Positions 7,646-16,455 of a stretch of DNA of 64,000 bases are shown piece by piece. A program made the position numbers and the translations under genes. The notes beneath the pieces were generated by a model. The model worked only from the letters and a program-made list of their open reading frames with translations. It was not told the DNA's origin and searched no databases. The stretch is from Fibrobacter sp. (GTDB lineage: Bacteria; Fibrobacterota; Fibrobacteria; Fibrobacterales; Fibrobacteraceae). The DNA is taken from positions 24,645-88,644 of the forward strand of contig JAKSIC010000011.1 in the NCBI GenBank assembly GCA_024399015.1, in the 5' to 3' direction. Numbering within the stretch: the stretch's first letter is position 1; each line of letters starts with the position of its first letter.

Positions 7646-9053
7646 ACCGATCAAATACTACAAAGTATTCGTCTTCGTGGACTCGATTCCAAGTCCCTTT
7701 TTTAGAGTTCAAATCTTCAATCAGTTTACCCCAACGGGCATAATAACGCGTTGGTAAAATCACTCGGCCGATTTGATTCTGTACAGCATATTCGGCAAAT
7801 GCTTCTGGATTTTCTGCAAAGCCGAGATACTGTTCAAAGAAATCCGCTGTTTTCAAAATAAAGCGGCCGTCAATGTACGTGGAATCAGAAGGATTCACAA
7901 AGGCCAAGTAACCGCCGGCACGGTCATCATTGAAAAGCCGTCCATCATGAGAATTGGTCTTCATCCATTCCGCGGCAGCCACAGGCACACGTTGCGCGGA
8001 AACCATGGTAGAATCGTAGGCAAGCAAAGACCTCCCCCACAAACCAAGAACGAAGGCAACCGCAACAAGGTTTGCATACTTGGTAAAGGGTAATTCCGGA
8101 ATCATCGGAAGCACCACATTCAAGAACACCGGCAAGAACAACACAAAATTTCTTTCTGCCACCAAAGCCAAGATTGCAGTGGTGCAAAGTACAATCTGTT
8201 TGAGAATACGATTTTCAGCGTGCAAGGCCCTATTCTTAATCATCCCTACAAGCTGTTTTACAGCATAAACCAAGCCCGTCACAACACACGCAAGCATCAG
8301 CAAGGATGTCCAGAAATTCTCCCCCTCCAAAAGCAATGTCAAAGGAGAACGATTCTCCGCAATTTCCTTGGCAAAAATAGTGGCAGAGGGACTCAAACCT
8401 ACTAAGCGGTTTAACAACTCGAAGGGATAAGCCGCTAACAGCAAACCGTCACTATGCAAGAACGGCATTCCAAACATGGCAAGAGCAAATAACGCCAGCA
8501 AAGCTAGACGATCAAGGTTGTTCCTATCAAAATATGCCGCGACCGTTGCAATTCCAAAAATCGGTCCCAGAATATACAGTCCCTGGCACCTGCACCAAAT
8601 CCACTGAAGGAATAAAATTCCGATTGCTCCCGCCCAGCGTTTTTTTGAATCATCATACCCCTGGGCTAGCCAAGGAAGAACATTCCAGTAAATACCCAGG
8701 AAAAGCAAGCTGAACACAACGGGACGAATTTCAAACTGGTAGCGGAAAACAAAAAGAATCACAATTGTTAAAGCTACCGCAATTTTCGAAAGCTTCACCC
8801 GTCGCAAGAAAAGGCAGAAGACACTCCCCCACAACAACGCCTTGAAAGCCACCAGCAGCGGTGCGCCACCTACGTTGTAGATTGCAGCAATGGTCTGTTG
8901 GAAAAATTCGTGAATATTCACGACAGGTTCGCGAACAGGGGTCCACGTGGTCACCCATTCCCTAGCACAAGCCAAATGCCACCACACGTCCGTATCGGTC
9001 AACGGAAAAATTGCAAAAAGAACAACCGCAATGGAGACAATCAAGCAGTACAT
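7644..9053 (-). CDS. multi-pass membrane protein, GT-C-like, last gene of six-gene operon
   Basis: A 469-residue integral membrane protein with roughly ten hydrophobic segments. The first extracytoplasmic loop carries DTDVWWHLACAREWV, reminiscent of the acidic first loop in GT-C-fold lipid-linked sugar transferases. A C-terminal soluble part contains LFNDDRAGGYLAF and STYIDGRF. No family could be named with certainty. Its ATG directly follows the stop codon of the preceding lipoprotein gene (0-bp gap), so the two are probably translationally coupled. Context suggests a role in moving or adding a sugar or other group at the cell surface together with the SGNH-like proteins; this is inference. 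Confidence 0.7.
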   Translation of the reverse strand: MYCLIVSIAVVLFAIFPLTDTDVWWHLACAREWVTTWTPVREPVVNIHEFFQQTIAAIYNVGGAPLLVAFKALLWGSVFCLFLRRVKLSKIAVALTIVILFVFRYQFEIRPVVFSLLFLGIYWNVLPWLAQGYDDSKKRWAGAIGILFLQWIWCRCQGLYILGPIFGIATVAAYFDRNNLDRLALLALFALAMFGMPFLHSDGLLLAAYPFELLNRLVGLSPSATIFAKEIAENRSPLTLLLEGENFWTSLLMLACVVTGLVYAVKQLVGMIKNRALHAENRILKQIVLCTTAILALVAERNFVLFLPVFLNVVLPMIPELPFTKYANLVAVAFVLGLWGRSLLAYDSTMVSAQRVPVAAAEWMKTNSHDGRLFNDDRAGGYLAFVNPSDSTYIDGRFILKTADFFEQYLGFAENPEAFAEYAVQNQIGRVILPTRYYARWGKLIEDLNSKKGTWNRVHEDEYFVVFDR

Positions 9054-11825
9054 TTAATCCAAGGATTTCAGCAGGGAATCCAACCGTTCTGTAAAATGTA
9101 TGGCACCTTCTGTACAAAGATGGTCATAATCTAGAGCCAAGTCATCCGTGTAGTCGTGGTCCCCAAAATTATATTCATCCATCACAACCAAGTGGGGATA
9201 CTTTTTAGACATTTCCTGGAAATGGGCAATGGTTTCCTTTGCAAGGCTCTTCTGTACGCCATGCCTGCCAAAGGCTCCTGTCTTTGCATATCCCGGAGAT
9301 TGCGGGAAGATCGGCAAAATAATTTTGATCCCCAAATCAGATGTTCGTTTAATGAATGCATCCAAAGAGTCCATTACTGCATCATAGTATTCTCGTTCTT
9401 CATCATCAAAGAGAGAATCCTTGTCGACTTCATTACCCTTCCAGCCACCGGCCTCTGTGCGGAGCAAGCCCATGGTTTCCACGTAATTTTCCTCATCCTC
9501 CTCGGAATAGCCAAGGTATTCATCGACAAAGGAAACAAAATATTCCGGCAAGCCATCTTTCCAGAAGTCATGATTTTTATCGTACTCGTATCCCGGAGCC
9601 TGCTTGAACACCATCAGATCCATAAATTCCGGAGAGTTACCCTGCAAATCAGGAGACAATTCAATCAACAGAACCTTCAGATTTTTAGCATGGTTCAAAA
9701 CATAATTCTTGGCCAAGTACAGTTCACTCCAAAGTTCACTACCAGAGAATCCAAAATTAAAGGACTTGTAGGAAGTCAAATAAGCCGGATAGAAACCACG
9801 TTCAGTTCTAGAGGAACCCATGGCATAAAGTTCCATGGAATCCTTCGTATCCCAGAACATACGCATCTTGACCTTCATGATTTTTTCGCTAGTTTCAGAA
9901 ATAAAATCATGATAGACACCAGCACTATCCACCGCAAGGAAGACGTCTTCCGTCGCAAGGATGTTCTGCTTTATCCACACACAGGGATGCCAAAGTTCAT
10001 CACCATCAACAAGCGTAATGTAGGAGCTATCCTTCGTATCCATCAGAATGATCTTTGAATGTGCTCCATTTCTATTTGTCAAAGTCGCCGTCAGGATTCC
10101 CGATTCCTTAGAGACCTTTGTTGTATCACCCACCACCCATTCTGTGTGATCGAAGGTATAGCCTTTCGGGGCATGAATTGCCTGTTTGAGGCTACCGTCT
10201 TCATCTGCAACAAAAAGATATTCATGAGCGGCGAACTTGGAGCCTACAAAATCTCGACCCGGTTCACCACCGAATTCAAGGAACAGGGTCTGCTTGGAAC
10301 TACCCTTGCTCAAGCTTGCGTTACAAGCCTGCTTTTCATCGTACCAAAGTTTATCCGACGCAGATTCCATAACAGTGGATCCATTTTCGGCAACTCGGGC
10401 ACGAAGAGTTCTAGCGCCAGAAACAGCAAGACTGTTATCACTGCTAATGCCATCATGATAAGCCCCATCAAAAAGCTTCACCGGCTCACCAAACTTTCCA
10501 TTGGCGAAAGGAACCTGCCAAGTGCTCATTTCCTTGAATATGGCAAGATCATTATTTTCTCCGGCATCGGAAACATAGACAATAACAGTATCACCATTGG
10601 GAAGAACTCTCCAACGAGGAATTGCAGCAGATTCCACATCCAACTTTACAAGGCCATCACCTGCAGAATTCAACTTTCTTACATAAAGTTCGGATGTTCC
10701 CATTTGGCCTTCTGGCATGGTGCAGAACGCCACCAGCTTTCCATCCGGGGAAATGTCAGGATGGTAGGCGTTTATGGTATCGGCAATTTCCTTAATTGCA
10801 AGATTTCCTGAGGAGTAATCAATGTAGGCCAAGTTTCCGGTAATATCATTTCGGAACACCAGCTTAGTAAGGAAGCTACCCGTAAGTTCCTTCACAGACG
10901 AAGCGCCGGAACCAACAGTCAAATTGCTTTCTGCCGCAGAACCATCAGAAGACAATCTTACGGGATCAGGAATTTTACCAAATGCTAGACGGAAACCAAG
11001 GTAGTCATACCTGCTAATAGACGTAATTGCATACACATCTAAGCGCGAAAGATTTGAAATGGATTGAGCCTCGTTACGGAAACTGCCGCCCTTTACGATA
11101 CGTTCGCCAAGAGTTCCGCCATCCGTTGCTCCGACATAGTTCGTGACTGTTGTGTCCTTGAAATACCCAAGCCAGCCATCGACCCATTCCATCACATTGC
11201 CTTCCATATCGCACAGGCCTAAATAGTTTCTAGGCTGAACACATGTGAAATGGGTTTCGTAGTCAGAAATTTCCGAAGACCAGGCATGTTTTACATTCCA
11301 GCCAGGTTTAGAGGCATAGACCCATTCTGCTTCCGTCGGCAAACGGTAGCCTTCAACGTCATAATTGACCTTTAAGCCCTCAAGTTCGATGCAATGATAA
11401 TTGATGTCGAATTTCGCAGAATAGTAACTGTAAACGGTGTCAAATCCATCTCGCTTACTGAGGGTATTTGCAAACAAGATTACATCATTGAAATTCATCA
11501 AGGATGCAGGCATTCTTTCACCTTCGCAAGGAACAGTAGAACCTACTCTGGACATCACAAGATTGAATTCGGAACAAGTAATTTCCTGTTCTCCGATGTA
11601 GTAGTTATATGAAAACTCTACTTTCATCGGATTACGTTCTTTGGGATGAGCCTTGGAATCCGCTTTACCAAGAGTAACACTTTCACCCTTGGCTTTTACG
11701 AAAACGAAACCTTCGAGTTCAATCAAGTCCTCATTAGGAGCCACATGGATTCTGCCAGAATCGCAGGAACCCATAAAGCAGGCAACCATTGCCACTACAA
11801 ATATTTTCAGGACTTTTAAAAACAC
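9054..11825 (-). CDS. TIGR02171-family lipoprotein: FGE-fold, propeller and SGNH-like domains (paralogue B)
   Basis: A 923-residue lipoprotein of the Fibrobacter paralogous family TIGR02171. The lipobox is MGSC. Residues ~35-285 form an FGE-sulfatase/C-type-lectin-like domain (YRLPTEAEWVYA, GNVMEWVDGW, IVKGGSFRN, LGFRLAFG). Residues ~310-650 hold TolB-like blades (YHPDISPDGKLVAFC, IPRWRVLPNGDTVIVYV). Residues ~660-923 look like an SGNH-type domain: GSSR at the nucleophile block, a downstream N-x-G, and DYDHL near the end resembling the Asp-His block. The start is GTG (11825) with no clear Shine-Dalgarno, 5 bp after the paralogue upstream. Function is unknown; the FGE fold probably serves as a binding module. 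Confidence 0.88.
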   Translation of the reverse strand: MFLKVLKIFVVAMVACFMGSCDSGRIHVAPNEDLIELEGFVFVKAKGESVTLGKADSKAHPKERNPMKVEFSYNYYIGEQEITCSEFNLVMSRVGSTVPCEGERMPASLMNFNDVILFANTLSKRDGFDTVYSYYSAKFDINYHCIELEGLKVNYDVEGYRLPTEAEWVYASKPGWNVKHAWSSEISDYETHFTCVQPRNYLGLCDMEGNVMEWVDGWLGYFKDTTVTNYVGATDGGTLGERIVKGGSFRNEAQSISNLSRLDVYAITSISRYDYLGFRLAFGKIPDPVRLSSDGSAAESNLTVGSGASSVKELTGSFLTKLVFRNDITGNLAYIDYSSGNLAIKEIADTINAYHPDISPDGKLVAFCTMPEGQMGTSELYVRKLNSAGDGLVKLDVESAAIPRWRVLPNGDTVIVYVSDAGENNDLAIFKEMSTWQVPFANGKFGEPVKLFDGAYHDGISSDNSLAVSGARTLRARVAENGSTVMESASDKLWYDEKQACNASLSKGSSKQTLFLEFGGEPGRDFVGSKFAAHEYLFVADEDGSLKQAIHAPKGYTFDHTEWVVGDTTKVSKESGILTATLTNRNGAHSKIILMDTKDSSYITLVDGDELWHPCVWIKQNILATEDVFLAVDSAGVYHDFISETSEKIMKVKMRMFWDTKDSMELYAMGSSRTERGFYPAYLTSYKSFNFGFSGSELWSELYLAKNYVLNHAKNLKVLLIELSPDLQGNSPEFMDLMVFKQAPGYEYDKNHDFWKDGLPEYFVSFVDEYLGYSEEDEENYVETMGLLRTEAGGWKGNEVDKDSLFDDEEREYYDAVMDSLDAFIKRTSDLGIKIILPIFPQSPGYAKTGAFGRHGVQKSLAKETIAHFQEMSKKYPHLVVMDEYNFGDHDYTDDLALDYDHLCTEGAIHFTERLDSLLKSLD

Positions 11826-11830
11826 GGCTT

Positions 11831-14596
11831 TTAATCTAACAATTTGAGCAAAGAATCAATTTTTGCAGTTAGGACCAAACCACCCTTATCATTTAAGTGG
11901 TCATAATCATATGCCAATTCGTCGGCATAATCATGATCACCCATTTTGTTTTCATCCATCATGATAAAGTTGGAATATTGGGATTCCATGTCCTTGATTC
12001 TTTCAAGGATTTTTTCTGCATGGGAACGACGCATTCCGTGACGGCCCAAAGCGCCTGTGGTCTTAAAGTACGGACTTTGCGGGAAAACAATACCAAGCAC
12101 AAGAACATCCTTATTGCCAGCAGCATCTATGATTTCCTTCAACTCATCAAGAGAACGCTCGTAAGAGGAATTGTTGTCACTCCAAGTAGAATCTTCCACC
12201 AAGGCTGCAGCGTTAAAACCTCCGGTGGTCCAGGAATTATATTCCTTTTTCTGGTACCATCCCATATTTTCATGGAAAATGGCAATATCAGGATAGCCCT
12301 CCTCATATGTACGTGCAATTTCCTTTAAAACATCCACATTCTGGTTTTTCCAGAAATCATGGTTTGCATCGTAGCGATATCCCGGGAAAGAAAGAATATT
12401 GCTTTTCACATTAGTCATGGCCGATTTGGACCACAAGTCAAGATCAAGGCCAACAACGAGGACCTTCAAATTTTCACAATGATTCAAGACATAATTCAAG
12501 GATAAGTAATAAATCACATCCATGTCAGAAGGAATTGTGGCCATGTTGAAGGAACGACCATAAGCCATATTGGATGCGGCAAAGCCTTGGCTCATTCGAG
12601 AAGAGCCCAATCCCACAACCTTCAAGGAATCAATTTCCTGCCAGAAAATATTCATCTTCACAGAAAGCAGCGGATCTTCCGCCAAGTTGTTCAGGTAAAC
12701 CCCAGCACTGTCCAAATCAAAATCTGAATCGGAGGTCACATGAGAAGAGTTCTTGCGCCAAAGGCAAGGGTGCCAAAGTTCGTCTCCCTCAACCAATTCC
12801 GTTACAGAACCATCATCCACATTAACTGCAACAATCTTTGTATGTGCGGCATTCGAATTGACCAGAACGGCTGCAATCACGTTTTCCTTTTGATCAGCTT
12901 CATATCCGTTGTTCAAGGCCCATTCGCTATGATCAAAAGTATAACCCTTTGGTGCAGCGACGTTTCCAATCAGTTCTCCCAAGCTATCCACAATGAAAAT
13001 CTGTTCGTGGACTCTATATTCAGAACCAATAAAATCCTTGCCCGGACCTTTACCAAAATCAAGGAACAAGGAACGTTTGGTCAAATCCTTTGCAAGGGAT
13101 ACATTACAAGCCTGGAACCCATCATACCAGGAAGTTTCCTTGACTGCAGAACCATCGACAATCCTCGATCTAAAAATTGTTGATCCTGTAACTGCCAAAT
13201 TGCCATCGGCGCTGACCCCACCATGGTAGGAGCCATCAAACAATTTTTCTGGAGTGCCAAACTTCCCGTTTTTGAAGGAAACCTGCCAAGTAGAATTTTT
13301 CTTAAAATCGCTTTCATTGTTACCGGCACTGGATACGTAGACAATAACAGTATCACCATCTGCAGTAACTTTCCATCTAGGAATTGCAGCATTTTCAACA
13401 TCAAGTACAACCCTATTCTTGTCTTCGGCGTCCAGCTTTCTAACGTAAACCTTGGATTCGCCTTCAAGCCCTTCGAAACTTGTGGAGAAGGCTACGTAGT
13501 TACCATCGGGAGAAATATCCGGATGATAACAGTCTAGGGAATCCTTGATTTCCTGCACAGCCAAGGTTCCACGGGAATAGTCTACATAAGCAAGATTTCC
13601 AGAAAGATCATTTCTAAAAACAAGCTTTGTTGCGAAAGAGCCCGTAAGACGACGGATCGTTCCCGAATTTGCCAACGTTACAAAATGACTTTCAGATACA
13701 TCGCCTGCGCTATTCATCCAGACTGCATCGGGAATTGCGCCATAGGCTAGACGAAAGCCGATGTAGCCCTCTTTTTTGTAAGACGCCACCGTATAGAAAT
13801 CACCACGGCTATGCAACTTTATTTGAGATGCAGAAAGGCTGTAGTAGCCCCCCTTAACAACGCGTTCACCAAGAGAGCCGCCATCAGGTGCTCCAACGTA
13901 GTTGTAAATCAAGGTATCCTTGAAATTTCCTAGCCAATCATTCACCCATTCCAGGGCATTGCCGGCCATATCGCAAACGAAATTATTCGAAGCATCCTTC
14001 GATTCTTTTGCGGAACATACTTCGTGAAGTTTGTTATCGGAATTTTCTAGAGTCCAGCCATTTTCCGGTTTCCAATTTTGGCTTGCCACGAGAACCCATT
14101 CCGCCTCTGTGGGCAAACGATAGCCTTTCATATTGGGCTTAAAAGAAAGGGCTTCGAGATTGGTGCAATTTCCTTCTGAATTAAAGGTTGCCTTGCCGTA
14201 CGTATAAACCGTATCCTGTTTTTCCTTTTTACTACGAGCATTCGCAAAAAGAATCGCATCGTAATAAGTAACATTGGTCATGGGCAAATTATCATTTTCG
14301 CACTTTTCACCAGGGAACTCATCCATCAATTCCCGGAACTCACCACAAGTTACTTCGTGGGTTCCAATCTGGAAATCGTAATCCAGTTTCACAGACATGG
14401 CAGGGCGTTCATTGCTTTTGGAGGATTTATTTGTAGTTCCCAGGACAGCAACCGAATTAGTTGCCTCCACTAGGACCATTCCCTCCAAGGAGCCTTCACT
14501 GATTTTTACAGTAGAATTTGCGGGATTTTTTCCACCCGTACTATCGCAGGCGTTAAAAACGCACAAGAGAACAAAAAAGAACAGCAACCTAACCAT
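11831..14596 (-). CDS. TIGR02171-family lipoprotein: FGE-fold, propeller and SGNH-like domains (paralogue A)
   Basis: A 921-residue paralogue of the next gene with the same order: lipobox FNAC; FGE-like domain (YRLPTEAEWVLVA, GNALEWVNDW, VVKGGYYS, IGFRLAYG); TolB-like blades (YHPDISPDGNYVAFS, IPRWKVTADGDTVIVYV); C-terminal SGNH-like domain with GLGSSRMSQGF and DYDHLNDKG, the latter matching the D-x-x-H-L-N-x-x-G form of SGNH block V. The ATG at 14596 has GAAGG at suitable spacing; a TTG at 14608 is less likely. The pair diverged substantially while keeping architecture, which points to an old tandem duplication. Confidence 0.88.
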   Translation of the reverse strand: MVRLLFFFVLLCVFNACDSTGGKNPANSTVKISEGSLEGMVLVEATNSVAVLGTTNKSSKSNERPAMSVKLDYDFQIGTHEVTCGEFRELMDEFPGEKCENDNLPMTNVTYYDAILFANARSKKEKQDTVYTYGKATFNSEGNCTNLEALSFKPNMKGYRLPTEAEWVLVASQNWKPENGWTLENSDNKLHEVCSAKESKDASNNFVCDMAGNALEWVNDWLGNFKDTLIYNYVGAPDGGSLGERVVKGGYYSLSASQIKLHSRGDFYTVASYKKEGYIGFRLAYGAIPDAVWMNSAGDVSESHFVTLANSGTIRRLTGSFATKLVFRNDLSGNLAYVDYSRGTLAVQEIKDSLDCYHPDISPDGNYVAFSTSFEGLEGESKVYVRKLDAEDKNRVVLDVENAAIPRWKVTADGDTVIVYVSSAGNNESDFKKNSTWQVSFKNGKFGTPEKLFDGSYHGGVSADGNLAVTGSTIFRSRIVDGSAVKETSWYDGFQACNVSLAKDLTKRSLFLDFGKGPGKDFIGSEYRVHEQIFIVDSLGELIGNVAAPKGYTFDHSEWALNNGYEADQKENVIAAVLVNSNAAHTKIVAVNVDDGSVTELVEGDELWHPCLWRKNSSHVTSDSDFDLDSAGVYLNNLAEDPLLSVKMNIFWQEIDSLKVVGLGSSRMSQGFAASNMAYGRSFNMATIPSDMDVIYYLSLNYVLNHCENLKVLVVGLDLDLWSKSAMTNVKSNILSFPGYRYDANHDFWKNQNVDVLKEIARTYEEGYPDIAIFHENMGWYQKKEYNSWTTGGFNAAALVEDSTWSDNNSSYERSLDELKEIIDAAGNKDVLVLGIVFPQSPYFKTTGALGRHGMRRSHAEKILERIKDMESQYSNFIMMDENKMGDHDYADELAYDYDHLNDKGGLVLTAKIDSLLKLLD

Positions 14597-14643
14597 GAGA
14601 ACCTTCAATCAGTATTTGGACAAAAATACAAAATTCGTCATTA

Positions 14644-15375
14644 TCAAAAACTATCCGGAAGCTTACTCTTGGCAATTTTCTGATTTACAGAAATTCCAGG
14701 ATACTCCTTAAAGAAATCTTCTGCCATACGGTACCAAGTCAAAGCTTGATGCGGATCCGAATCTAGGTAGAGGTTACCCATATTGAACGCAGCCAAGCCC
14801 ATAAACTGGCGGGTATTCAAAGGCTTAAATTCAAGACCAGTCCAGTTTCCAGCCTTGTACTTTTCCCGATATTCAGTATCCGTGTATGAGAAACCTTTGC
14901 GATTTGGCTCAAGGTTAACGCATTCTTTTTCACCAGCACAATACTGCAAGAACATATGACCCGGTAAAAGAATGGTATTCAGAGGAATCTGACGAGCTTC
15001 GGCCACCATCATGGCAAGCCAACTCAAGCCAACGCATCCTGACTTGCGATTACTCAAAACCCGTAGCGGAAGAATGGATTCCTTTTCAACGGCGGCGTCG
15101 CCAGCCCCAGCAAATTCGATATTCCAAAACTTCCACAAAAGATTTTTTAGAGATTCCAACGTGTCTTTTGTAGCATTCAAACTGCTATCATAAAAAGCAA
15201 GGCCACGATGCCAATCGTCAACGGAATCAAGGCAAGTGAGGCTCTTATTTTCAAAAGCGCAAGCCATTTCCCTATAGGAATCGGCCCTTTCACTTCCGCT
15301 CCACAATACGGTAAACAAAGAAATCGCCAGAACGGCAGAAAATACCGGCCAAAAGAGTTTCCTTACCCACCGCAT
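14644..15375 (-). CDS. transglutaminase-like membrane-anchored protein
   Basis: A 243-residue protein with an N-terminal transmembrane or signal-anchor segment (LFWPVFSAVLAISLFTVLW) and a transglutaminase-like core: RKSGCVGLSWLAMMVAEA supplies the Cys and LLPGHMFLQY the His, the SirB1-like layout. The C-terminal half (FMGLAAFNMGNLYLDSDPHQ, ALTWYRMAEDFFKEYPG) resembles a TPR helix pair. It starts 6 bp after the propeller lipoprotein gene, inside the six-gene operon. It could be a peptidase, a crosslinker or an inactive scaffold; the acidic third residue of the triad was not identified. Confidence 0.72.
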   Translation of the reverse strand: MRWVRKLFWPVFSAVLAISLFTVLWSGSERADSYREMACAFENKSLTCLDSVDDWHRGLAFYDSSLNATKDTLESLKNLLWKFWNIEFAGAGDAAVEKESILPLRVLSNRKSGCVGLSWLAMMVAEARQIPLNTILLPGHMFLQYCAGEKECVNLEPNRKGFSYTDTEYREKYKAGNWTGLEFKPLNTRQFMGLAAFNMGNLYLDSDPHQALTWYRMAEDFFKEYPGISVNQKIAKSKLPDSF

Positions 15376-15381
15376 AGTCTT

Positions 15382-16452
15382 TTATTTTTTCATCCAGAAC
15401 GAAACGTGATACATGTCTTTGCCTTCAACAAATTCATCAACCGTTTCTGTTTCCATATTGATCAGAGCGATACGTGTATGGCGATTCTCATTTTTTGAAT
15501 CTTCCAACGTGCAAATTTCAAAATTTGCATTAGCCAACCATTCCGTATCATTGAAGGAAAAACCTTCAGGAGCTTCTACAGCTTGAACCACGGTTCCTGT
15601 AGAATCTACGACAATCAGTTTTCTGTGACCAATGTAAGATTCACCGACAAATTCAACGCCAGCAGATCCAGTCAAATCAAGAAAAGATGTTCGATAGGTT
15701 CCGTCTTGGGACAGGGATACATTACAAACCTGATCCCCATTGTACCAAAGGGAGTCCTTATACGATTTCGAACTGCCATCGCCTTTTACACGATGGTAAA
15801 GATTTGCGCCACCGGTTACCGCGAAAGAGAAATCGCTGGAAAGATTGGTGTAGGCCGGTTTGAATAAAAATTCCGGTGCAGAAAATTCACCATTGGAAAA
15901 ACGAACAAACCAAGTGGAATATTCCTTCCAATCATCAAACTGATTCAAGCCTGCAAAGTCAATATAGGTGATGATTGTATCAGAACCTATCACACGCCAG
16001 CGGGGAACCGTCGCATTAAGGGCTTTCAGCATGACAATTTTGCCCGTTTTCAAATTTTGCACATAAAGATTTGACGCAAAATCGGTTCCTTCAAAAGTCG
16101 TACAAAAGGCAACCCACTGACCGTCTGGAGAAATTTCCGGATGATAAACATCAAGACTATCTGTCATCTTGTAGAACTTAAGATCTTCCGATTCAGACGA
16201 CGACAATTCTGTATATATCAAGGATCCAGAGACTTCATCACGAAACGTAATTTTTCCTTGAGTTGCACCAACGAGTTTCAAGATTTCATCGGATTTCTTT
16301 AAAGAATGACATTCATCAAATTCTTCAAACTTTCCGGAATCTTGAACAACAATGGTGTAAGAAGAAACAGAATCTTCACCAACATCATCGGAACAGGCTG
16401 CAATGAGAATTACAGCCATAAGTCCCAGAGTATTTCGCAGAGCCTTCAACAT
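15382..16452 (-). CDS. propeller-only lipoprotein related to TIGR02171 proteins
   Basis: A 356-residue lipoprotein (lipobox IAAC) aligning with only the central propeller part of the two 920-residue paralogues: YHPEISPDGQWVAFCTTFEG, VPRWRVIGSDTIITYI, LWYNGDQVCNVSLSQDGTYR, FNDTEWLANANF and HTRIALINMETETVDEFVEG. The FGE-like and SGNH-like domains are absent. The ends are clean and the reading frame intact, so it looks like a shortened functional version rather than a broken gene. It begins 3 bp after the AlgJ-like gene. Confidence 0.82.
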   Translation of the reverse strand: MLKALRNTLGLMAVILIAACSDDVGEDSVSSYTIVVQDSGKFEEFDECHSLKKSDEILKLVGATQGKITFRDEVSGSLIYTELSSSESEDLKFYKMTDSLDVYHPEISPDGQWVAFCTTFEGTDFASNLYVQNLKTGKIVMLKALNATVPRWRVIGSDTIITYIDFAGLNQFDDWKEYSTWFVRFSNGEFSAPEFLFKPAYTNLSSDFSFAVTGGANLYHRVKGDGSSKSYKDSLWYNGDQVCNVSLSQDGTYRTSFLDLTGSAGVEFVGESYIGHRKLIVVDSTGTVVQAVEAPEGFSFNDTEWLANANFEICTLEDSKNENRHTRIALINMETETVDEFVEGKDMYHVSFWMKK

Positions 16453-16455
16453 AGA

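Noticed and set aside
9054..14596. Formylglycine-generating (sulfatase-activating) enzymes
   Set aside because: Only the fold-level FGE motifs are seen; no sulfatase gene is present and the domain is commonly a non-catalytic binding module.
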